DNA from: Prochlorococcus sp. AG-412-J13
GTDB lineage: Bacteria > Cyanobacteriota > Cyanobacteriia > PCC-6307 > Cyanobiaceae
Assembly: GCA_003214815.1 (NCBI GenBank)
Contig: QCLE01000001.1
Span: 1 to 64,000, forward strand
Length of the DNA: 64,000 nucleotides
Reading direction: 5' to 3'
Position numbers and translations under genes: made by a program. Positions within the stretch are counted from its first letter, which is position 1; each line of letters begins with the position of its first letter. Shown in pieces: positions 56,641 through 64,000 of the stretch. The notes beneath the pieces are model-generated. The model worked only from the letters and a program-made list of their open reading frames with translations, ran no database searches and was not told the DNA's origin.

Positions 56641-57642
56641 ATGAATTCGATTATTCGTCCAAGAAGATTAAGAAGAACTGAGGCAATTAGAGAAATGGTT
56701 AGAGAAAACCATCTAAATGCTTCGGACTTTATATATCCATTATTTATTCATGAAAAAGATGATAAAGAAGAAATTGCAGCCATGCCAGGAACTTTTAGAT
56801 GGGATATGAATGGCTTAATAAGGGAGGTTACTAGGGCATGGGAATTGGGAATAAGGTGTGTGGTTCTTTTTCCAAAAATAAATGACAGCTTAAAGACTGA
56901 AGATGGAGCAGAGTGTTTTAATGAAGACGGTTTAATACCTAAAGCTATTCAAATATTAAAAAAAGAGATTCCTGAAATTGCTATAATGACCGATGTTGCC
57001 TTGGACCCATATTCGTGTGATGGACATGATGGACTAGTTGATGAAAATGGAAAAATATTGAATGATGAAACTATCGAAATATTAAAAAAACAAGCTTTAA
57101 CTCAAGCTAGAGCTGGAGCAGATTTTATTGGCCCTAGTGACATGATGGATGGGAGAGTTGGAGCAATTAGAACTGCTCTTGATAGTCAAGGATTTAGTGA
57201 TGTAGGTATTATAAGTTATACAGCAAAATATTCATCTGCATATTATGGTCCATTTAGAACTGCTTTAGATTCAGCTCCAAGAGAAAATAGTAAAAAAATA
57301 ATTCCAGATAATAAGTCTACATATCAAATGGACCCCGCCAATTCAAAGGAGGCTTTAATTGAATCTGCATTGGATCAATATGAAGGAGCTGATATTTTGA
57401 TGGTAAAACCTGGAATTTCATATCTAGATATTGTTTATAGACTAAGCAATTTTTCAAATAAACCTATAGCTGCATATAACGTTAGTGGGGAATATTCCAT
57501 GGTAAAGTCTGCTGCCATGAAAAACTGGATTAATGAAAAAGATATTGTTTTAGAAACTTTGCTTAGTTTTAAAAGAGCAGGAGCAAAATTAATACTTACT
57601 TATCATGCTTGTGATGCATCACAATGGTTGCAGGATACTTAA
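56641..57642 (+). CDS. hemB: Delta-aminolevulinic acid dehydratase
   Basis: RPRRLRR, VMLFPKI-like VVLFPKI, MVKPGISYLDIV. Confidence 0.98.
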   Translation: MNSIIRPRRLRRTEAIREMVRENHLNASDFIYPLFIHEKDDKEEIAAMPGTFRWDMNGLIREVTRAWELGIRCVVLFPKINDSLKTEDGAECFNEDGLIPKAIQILKKEIPEIAIMTDVALDPYSCDGHDGLVDENGKILNDETIEILKKQALTQARAGADFIGPSDMMDGRVGAIRTALDSQGFSDVGIISYTAKYSSAYYGPFRTALDSAPRENSKKIIPDNKSTYQMDPANSKEALIESALDQYEGADILMVKPGISYLDIVYRLSNFSNKPIAAYNVSGEYSMVKSAAMKNWINEKDIVLETLLSFKRAGAKLILTYHACDASQWLQDT

Positions 57643-57704
57643 AAACTCATTATTAACAAAAATTTGGTTTATTCTTAGACTAATAATAAATTTACTGCTT
57701 TGTT

Positions 57705-58091
57705 TTGAATTTTTCACAGGGAGTTAATAGGATTGGTCACATCGCACTTAGAGTAGAGAATCTCGAAAGGGCGAAATCTTTTTATATTAAATTGGGTATG
57801 AATTTGGTTTGGGATGATAAAGATTGGTCTTATTTGGAAGCTGGTAAAGGGAAAGATGGACTTGCATTGTTAGGCCCCAGCTATAAAGCTGCAGGACCGC
57901 ACTTTGCTTTTCATTTTGAAGATAAAAAAGAAGTGGTAAATATTCAAAATGATTTAAAAAATTCTGGTTTAAAAGTTGGTCCTTTGCATGAACATAGAGA
58001 TGGGACAGCATCCTTTTATATGAAGGATACTGAAGGAAACTGGCTCGAGATGCTTTATGTTCCTCCTGAAGGGATTCAATCGAATGTTTGA
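57705..58091 (+). CDS. Glyoxalase/VOC-family protein
   Basis: IGHIALRVENLERAKSFYIKLGM; ends DTEGNWLEMLYVP. Confidence 0.9.
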   Translation: MNFSQGVNRIGHIALRVENLERAKSFYIKLGMNLVWDDKDWSYLEAGKGKDGLALLGPSYKAAGPHFAFHFEDKKEVVNIQNDLKNSGLKVGPLHEHRDGTASFYMKDTEGNWLEMLYVPPEGIQSNV

Positions 58092-58103
58092 GTCTTTTTT
58101 TGT

Positions 58104-60515
58104 ATGCAAGAGAAAAGTTATTCTAAAAAATCATATTCAGAAAATACCTTAGAAGATGAATCTATCAGCCTTTTAGAGTGGGATTCATTAAAAACTCATT
58201 TAGCCTCATTTGCCTCTACAGAAATGGGTAAAAGAGCAATTTTAAGTTTTGAAATTCCTTCAGAATACGAAGTTGCTACAATACTTTTGAATGAAACAGT
58301 TGAAATAACTGAGTTAGAAAATACTTTAGATAAATCAATTAGTTTTTCTGGTGTTTTTGACATAAGTAGAAATATTGAAATTTGTTCAAAGGGAGGTGTA
58401 ATTTTATCTTCTGATTTATTAGAAATAGCGAAAACAATTGCTGCGGCAAGAAATTTAAAAAAAATCTTGTTAGATTTTGAACAAAGGCCGTTTATTTCAT
58501 CATTTACAAAAGATTTAATTGACCATCATAATATTGAAACGATTTTGAAAGATGGTATTGAATCTAATGGCAGGATTTCAGATAATGCTAGTAGTGAATT
58601 ATCTATTCTAAGAAAAGAATTATTATCTAAGAAACTTGAAAGAAAAATATTAGTTGATAAATTTATTCAAAAGAATTTATCTTTTTTGCAAGACACTACT
58701 ATTGGAGATCGATATGGTAGACCAGTTTTGGCAGTAAAAGTTAATTATGTAGATAAATTTAAAGGCATAATTCATGACTCTTCATCTTCAGGAAATACAG
58801 TATATTTTGAGCCTGATAGTGTAGTTACTAAAGGTAATAAAATTGCTTCTTTGGAGGCAAGGATCACATCAGAAGAATTTAAATTACTTCAGAAATGGTC
58901 TCAAGTTATTAGTGATAATTCAGAAAATCTTATTTTAATGGCGTCCATTTTATTGAGATTAGAAAGTGCTTTAACCCGTTCAAGATATTCGAAATGGATT
59001 GGAGGCAAAACTCCTACTTTTGAGAAAAATCCCATTATTTCTTTAATTGGTTTTTCTCATCCGTTATTGATTTGGGAACATAAGAAGAAAGGCGCTCCTC
59101 CCCCAGTGGCTATCGATTTTCATATAAATAGAAATATTAAAGTTGTAGCTATTACAGGTCCAAATACTGGAGGTAAAACGGCAGCTTTAAAAGGTTTGGG
59201 TTTGTCTTTACTTATGGCTAGAGCAGGATTATTGATACCTTCAACTGAAAATCCTATTATCCCTTTTTGTCCAAATGTATATGTTGATATAGGAGATAAT
59301 CAATCATTAGAAGAAAATTTATCTACCTTCAGTGGGCATATATCCCGCATAAAAGAGATTTTAGACTTACTTAATAATAGGAAAGGATTATCAGTAGTTT
59401 TGTTAGATGAGATTGGATCTGGTACAGATCCTCTTGAAGGTAGTGCTCTAGCGATGGCTTTGTTAAAAGAATTTGCAAATAAATCTGATATCACTTTAGC
59501 AACTACACATTATGGAGATATAAAAGCATTAAAATATAATGACTCTAGATTCGAAAACGTATCAGTTGCCTTTGATGAGTATTCTTTAAAGCCAAAATAT
59601 ATACTCAACTGGGGCATTCCTGGGAGAAGTAATGCTTTGTCAATTTCAAAGAGAATTGGTCTCGATGAAAGCATACTCAATGAAGCTGCAAATTATCTAA
59701 AGCCAAAAGAAGTTGATAATATTAACAGTATTATTAAAGGACTTGAGGAAGAGAGGATTAAACAACAAAATTCTGCAGAAGCGGCTGCAGAACTGATTGC
59801 AAGGACTCAAATATTACATGATGAACTGAAGAGAAATTATGAATATCAAAAAATAAATGCTGAAAAAATCCAGGAAATTGAAAGGTCTAAATTATCAAAA
59901 CATATTGTATCGGCTAAAAAAGAGGTAATAGATTTGATTAAAAAATTAAGAGATAAAAATGTTAATGGAGAGGACACAAGAATTATTGGAAAAAGATTAA
60001 AGGAAATTGAGATGGAACATTTAACCCAAAAAAAATTTAAAAAGTCAATATCATGGATTCCTCAGGTAGGCGATTTTGTAAAAATTAAAAGTCTAAATAG
60101 TACGGGACAAATTGTAGAATTAGATAAAAAAGGTGGTTTTTACGAAGTTAAATGCGGTTCATTCAGAAGCACATTATCTGTACATGACTTTGAAGGTATT
60201 AACGGAGAAAAGCCTAATTTCAAAAGGTCAAAAATTGAGATAAAGTCTACAAGAGAAGATTTTTCTTTTTCTAAAATTAGAACGAGTAAAAATACAATTG
60301 ACGTAAGAGGGCTAAGAGTTCACGAAGCCGAAATAATTATTGAGGAGAAAATTAGAAAATTTCATGGACCACTATGGATTGTTCATGGAATTGGAACAGG
60401 GAAATTAAAACATGGACTAAGACAATGGTTATCAGGTTTAAATTATGTTGATAAGATTGAAGATGCTGCCAACAATGAGGGTGGACCTGGTTGCAGTATT
60501 GCGTGGATAAAATAA
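58104..60515 (+). CDS. mutS2: MutS2 family protein with C-terminal Smr domain
   Basis: TGPNTGGKTAALKGLGL Walker A, LLDEIGSGTDPLEGSALA, C-terminal Smr IVHGIGTGKLKHGLRQWL. Confidence 0.97.
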   Translation: MQEKSYSKKSYSENTLEDESISLLEWDSLKTHLASFASTEMGKRAILSFEIPSEYEVATILLNETVEITELENTLDKSISFSGVFDISRNIEICSKGGVILSSDLLEIAKTIAAARNLKKILLDFEQRPFISSFTKDLIDHHNIETILKDGIESNGRISDNASSELSILRKELLSKKLERKILVDKFIQKNLSFLQDTTIGDRYGRPVLAVKVNYVDKFKGIIHDSSSSGNTVYFEPDSVVTKGNKIASLEARITSEEFKLLQKWSQVISDNSENLILMASILLRLESALTRSRYSKWIGGKTPTFEKNPIISLIGFSHPLLIWEHKKKGAPPPVAIDFHINRNIKVVAITGPNTGGKTAALKGLGLSLLMARAGLLIPSTENPIIPFCPNVYVDIGDNQSLEENLSTFSGHISRIKEILDLLNNRKGLSVVLLDEIGSGTDPLEGSALAMALLKEFANKSDITLATTHYGDIKALKYNDSRFENVSVAFDEYSLKPKYILNWGIPGRSNALSISKRIGLDESILNEAANYLKPKEVDNINSIIKGLEEERIKQQNSAEAAAELIARTQILHDELKRNYEYQKINAEKIQEIERSKLSKHIVSAKKEVIDLIKKLRDKNVNGEDTRIIGKRLKEIEMEHLTQKKFKKSISWIPQVGDFVKIKSLNSTGQIVELDKKGGFYEVKCGSFRSTLSVHDFEGINGEKPNFKRSKIEIKSTREDFSFSKIRTSKNTIDVRGLRVHEAEIIIEEKIRKFHGPLWIVHGIGTGKLKHGLRQWLSGLNYVDKIEDAANNEGGPGCSIAWIK

Positions 60516-60560
60516 AATGCAAAATATTTAGAAACCATTTAATTAAATTAAGTGTATTAA

Positions 60561-61544
60561 GTGCAATTTATTGATCAAGCAAACATTATTCTTAAAGCTG
60601 GAAAAGGTGGTAATGGAATAGTTTCATTTAGAAGAGAAAAATTTGTTCCTGCGGGAGGACCTTCGGGGGGGAATGGTGGAAGAGGGGGTTCAATAATATT
60701 GGTCGCTGATAATAATCTTCAAACATTATTAGATTTTAAATTTAAAAGAGAAATAATTGCTGCAGATGGATGCAAAGGAGGTCCTAATAGAAGAGCTGGC
60801 GCTTCAGGTCAGGATACAATCCTTAAAGTTCCTTGTGGCACAGAAATTAAGGATACTAAGACTGGCATTATTTTAGGAGACTTAACTAAAGATAAACAGA
60901 GCTTAACCATTGCCATTGGAGGAAGAGGTGGGCATGGTAATGCTTACTATTTAAGTAATCAAAATAGAGCCCCAGAATCATTCACTGAAGGGAAAGATGG
61001 TGAGATATGGGATATTCAATTAGAACTAAAACTCCTTGCAGAGGTTGGTATTATAGGTCTCCCCAATGCAGGGAAAAGTACTTTAATTTCCGTTCTTTCA
61101 TCTGCTCGTCCAAAAATCGCAAACTATCCTTTTACAACTTTAATACCTAACTTAGGTGTAGTAAGAAAAGTAGATGGGAATGGCTGCCTTTTTGCTGATA
61201 TTCCTGGATTAATATCAGGGGCAGCTGATGGAGTAGGTTTAGGGCATGATTTTTTAAGGCACATCCAAAGAACTAAGATACTCGTTCACTTAATTGATTC
61301 AATTGCAGAAAATCCTATACATGATTTTGAGATAATTGAGCAGGAATTAAAAAAATATGGAAAAGGTCTTTTAGATAAAGAAAGGATAATAGTTTTAAAT
61401 AAAATGGAGCTGGTAGATAATGATTATTTGAAAATAATCACAAAAAAGCTAAAAGATTTATCTAAAAAGAAAGTTTTAGTTATTTCTTCATCTTTAAAAA
61501 AAGGTTTGTCTTCACTGCTTTCTGAAGTATGGAAAAGGATCTAA
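60561..61544 (+). CDS. obg: GTPase Obg
   Basis: Gly-rich OBG domain, [15 protein letters not shown] start. Confidence 0.98.
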   Translation: MQFIDQANIILKAGKGGNGIVSFRREKFVPAGGPSGGNGGRGGSIILVADNNLQTLLDFKFKREIIAADGCKGGPNRRAGASGQDTILKVPCGTEIKDTKTGIILGDLTKDKQSLTIAIGGRGGHGNAYYLSNQNRAPESFTEGKDGEIWDIQLELKLLAEVGIIGLPNAGKSTLISVLSSARPKIANYPFTTLIPNLGVVRKVDGNGCLFADIPGLISGAADGVGLGHDFLRHIQRTKILVHLIDSIAENPIHDFEIIEQELKKYGKGLLDKERIIVLNKMELVDNDYLKIITKKLKDLSKKKVLVISSSLKKGLSSLLSEVWKRI

Positions 61545-61629
61545 CTTAAATTAAAATTTTTTTTTGAATAAATATACTTGATTAAATAATGAAAATTAGC
61601 CATAAATAAGATAATTCTTTAAACACAAT

Positions 61630-61812
61630 ATGAATTTCTACAGTTGTTTTGACAAACAAGGAAAAATAATAGCTAGGTGTCAAACCATTCAAGATATTGA
61701 GGTTCTTAAGAAAATGGGAAGACCTATTGTAGAAGTTAAAGCAATGAAAAATGAAGAGTCGGTGGTATGTTCGCTGACAGGTAGCCCATCAGATTTTAAT
61801 ATGGATTACTAA
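61630..61812 (+). CDS. Small conserved hypothetical protein (60 aa)
   Basis: Intergenic ORF with good spacing, followed by a terminator-like hairpin. Confidence 0.7.
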   Translation: MNFYSCFDKQGKIIARCQTIQDIEVLKKMGRPIVEVKAMKNEESVVCSLTGSPSDFNMDY

Positions 61813-61822
61813 AAAAATTCAA

Positions 61823-61853
61823 GAAAAAAAGGCCTTTTTGAGCCCTTTTTTTG
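61823..61853. terminator. Probable bidirectional Rho-independent terminator
   Basis: GAAAAAAAGGCCTTTTTGAGCCCTTTTTTT between convergent genes; A-tract/GGC..GCC/T-tract. Confidence 0.65.
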
Positions 61854-61879
61854 ATTGATTGCCTAATAATTAAGAAAAT

Positions 61880-62098
61880 TTAATCATCATAAACAAGACA
61901 TTCTGGTTCATCTGGATTGGCATCGCAAAATAATTCCAAAGCATTTGGATCATGTTTATCCTCTGGATGATGATCCTTATAGTCTTCGAGTTCTTTTAGT
62001 TCTTCAGTTAGATGTCTGACCTTTGGAAGATTGCCCTCTGCTTTAGCAGATTCGATTTCCGATTGATCTTTTTGGATGTGTTCGTCAATGGATTTCAT
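61880..62098 (-). CDS. CP12 family protein (reduced form)
   Basis: C-terminal LELFCDANPDEPECLVYDD is diagnostic of CP12. Confidence 0.92.
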   Translation of the reverse strand: MKSIDEHIQKDQSEIESAKAEGNLPKVRHLTEELKELEDYKDHHPEDKHDPNALELFCDANPDEPECLVYDD

Positions 62099-62225
62099 TT
62101 TAAGCTTTTTCGTACTTTAGTAGACATACATAACATAGTTAATTTCTAATGAAATTGCATTATCTATGAACTAAATAAGTGTTCATTACAACATCTTCTT
62201 TGGTAGAAATTGATTTATATGTTTT

Positions 62226-63170
62226 TTAAGACTCTAATCTCATTATTTCCTTTAGCGATGGTAAAACTGGTATTAGTTGATTTGGGTTTAAAGGGAATAA
62301 AGCTTTGTAGTAATCTTTTTTCCATTCATTGTCATAGCATGTCTTATCTACATTGGATAATTTAAAAAATTTTAATCTCCATTCAATAATCCTCTCGAAA
62401 TTTGATAATTCTTGTTCGGTACATTTAAAAAGTTTGCTGTATATCAGTTCCCACCTTATAAGTGTTGGGAAAAGATAAATATCTGCGTAAGTTAACTCTT
62501 CTCCAAATATCCAGTCACCTTTATGCTTCAGGAGTGAATTTTCAACCTCATTTAAGGCTGCGAAAAGATTTTCACTTGCTTTTTCGTAAGCTGACTGGTT
62601 TCTGGCGAATCCGCATCTATAAACGCCATCATTAATGCTGTGATGAATTAAATCTAAAAACTTTTGATTACAGTTTTTAATATTTAATGCCTGATATTTC
62701 GGTTCATATTTTATTGAATTAAGGATTTTTATTATTTGGGAACTTTCATTAGACAAGATAGTTACTTCGTTTTTTACAAAACTAATTAATAGGGGTAATG
62801 TCGCTCTGAAAACTATTTTTTTATTAGCTTTTTTGTAAAGTTCAGAAAGCCTAATACATCCCTGAATCTTTGTATTGAAAATCCATTCGCCATGCTCAAC
62901 ATCTGCTTTTAAAAAAATAACTTTAACTTTTTTTGATAAATGTTTTATTTCGTGGACGAGTAAAGTTCTTTGACACCATGGACAAGAATTCCCTACCAAT
63001 AAATAAATTTGTCCATTTTTATTATTAATATCGTATTCACCATCAAGTGTTATACCTATAGGCCTTTTATAATTACCATGTAAATCTGATGGTGCGAAGC
63101 CATTCATTAATTGTGTCCAAAACCAAAACCAGAATTTTTTGGAGGCTTTAATTAGGTATTTATTTTGCAT
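62226..63170 (-). CDS. Glutathione S-transferase, Xi/glutathionyl-hydroquinone reductase-like
   Basis: LVGNSCPWCQRTLLV active site and GST C-terminal domain (GEELTYADIYLFPTLIRWE). Confidence 0.88.
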   Translation of the reverse strand: MQNKYLIKASKKFWFWFWTQLMNGFAPSDLHGNYKRPIGITLDGEYDINNKNGQIYLLVGNSCPWCQRTLLVHEIKHLSKKVKVIFLKADVEHGEWIFNTKIQGCIRLSELYKKANKKIVFRATLPLLISFVKNEVTILSNESSQIIKILNSIKYEPKYQALNIKNCNQKFLDLIHHSINDGVYRCGFARNQSAYEKASENLFAALNEVENSLLKHKGDWIFGEELTYADIYLFPTLIRWELIYSKLFKCTEQELSNFERIIEWRLKFFKLSNVDKTCYDNEWKKDYYKALFPLNPNQLIPVLPSLKEIMRLES

Positions 63171-63193
63171 AATATTTTATTTTTATAGAAAAA

Positions 63194-64000
63194 ATGACTG
63201 TTCAAAGAATACTTATCGTTTCAGGCACTCATGGGAATGAAATTAATCCTATTTGGGCTGTTAAGCAATTTAATAGAGAGGAGAATAATTTAAAGCATGG
63301 TATTAAGTATGAGTACATCATAGGTAATCCTGTTGCCTATGAAAGAGGGTGCAGATATATAGATGCAGATTTAAATAGATCTTTTAAAGAAAGTGAGAAT
63401 TGTGATCAATATAAGAACAGCTTTTATGAAACTAATAGAGCCAATTTTTTAGTCGATGAATTTGGAATTCACGGATCTAAACCCTGTCAAATTGCAATCG
63501 ATTTGCATACTACTACTGCAAATATGGGAACAAGCATTGTTATGTATGGGAGGAGATTCAAAGATTTTTGTTTAGCTGCATTACTGCAGAACAAATTTGG
63601 ATTGCCTATTTATTTACACGAAAAAGATGCAACCCAAACAGGCTTTCTTGTAGAAGCTTGGCCATGTGGTTTAGTTATTGAAATAGGAGCTGTTGCACAA
63701 AATTTTTATGATCCAAACATCACAAATAGATTCTTAATAATAATTAGATCTTTGAGGGAAGAGATAGATAAATTGAAAAACAATCTTATAGAACTTCCAA
63801 AGGAATTGGTTGTTCACGTACATCAAGGGAGTATAGATTATCCAAGAGATGACAAAGGAAATATTGATGGCTTAATTCATCCTGAGAGAATAAACCAAGA
63901 TTGGAAATTGATTAAAAAAGGAGATCCATTATTTCTTGATAGCCAAGGGATTATTCATAAATATGATGGAGATCAGTTGATTTGGCCGGTTTTTATTGGC
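63194..64000 (+). CDS. Aspartoacylase/succinylglutamate desuccinylase family, partial at right edge
   Basis: ATG 63194: MTVQRILIVSGTHGNEINPIWAVKQF...; DADLNRSF; QIAIDLHTTTANMGTS. Confidence 0.92.
   Translation, partial: MTVQRILIVSGTHGNEINPIWAVKQFNREENNLKHGIKYEYIIGNPVAYERGCRYIDADLNRSFKESENCDQYKNSFYETNRANFLVDEFGIHGSKPCQIAIDLHTTTANMGTSIVMYGRRFKDFCLAALLQNKFGLPIYLHEKDATQTGFLVEAWPCGLVIEIGAVAQNFYDPNITNRFLIIIRSLREEIDKLKNNLIELPKELVVHVHQGSIDYPRDDKGNIDGLIHPERINQDWKLIKKGDPLFLDSQGIIHKYDGDQLIWPVFIG

Overview
AT-rich, densely coded cyanobacterial chromosome segment. Gene content, protein sequences and gene order fit a high-light marine Prochlorococcus; this is judged by eye, with no database search. About 57 CDSs have recognisable products. 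Main blocks: ndhAIGE with gltA and NAD kinase; a phylloquinone (men) cluster; gshB/grxC; prfB split by a programmed +1 frameshift; argS-nadC-mnmE-spoT; pgk-murG-cobD-like-pyrD-rnhA; secE-nusG-rplK-rplA-(L10 leader)-rplJ-rplL; clpB2; eno; a disulfide-oxidoreductase plus sbtB/sbtA/bicA bicarbonate-uptake locus; hemB; mutS2; obg; a reduced CP12; and a partial aspartoacylase at the right edge. I saw no rRNA, tRNA, CRISPR array, IS element or prophage. It looks like core genome rather than a genomic island, and I found no convincing wholly new system. The best second-look items are: (1) a 'thioredoxin reductase' that keeps its CxxC but has lost the NADPH-binding motifs, consistent with the DDOR family, next to (2) an SbtB that lacks the C-terminal CGxxGC redox loop; (3) the prfB frameshift, which the ORF track misses; (4) a CP12 lacking its N-terminal cysteine pair and canonical core; (5) the rplJL leader RNA and a strong hairpin just before rnhA.
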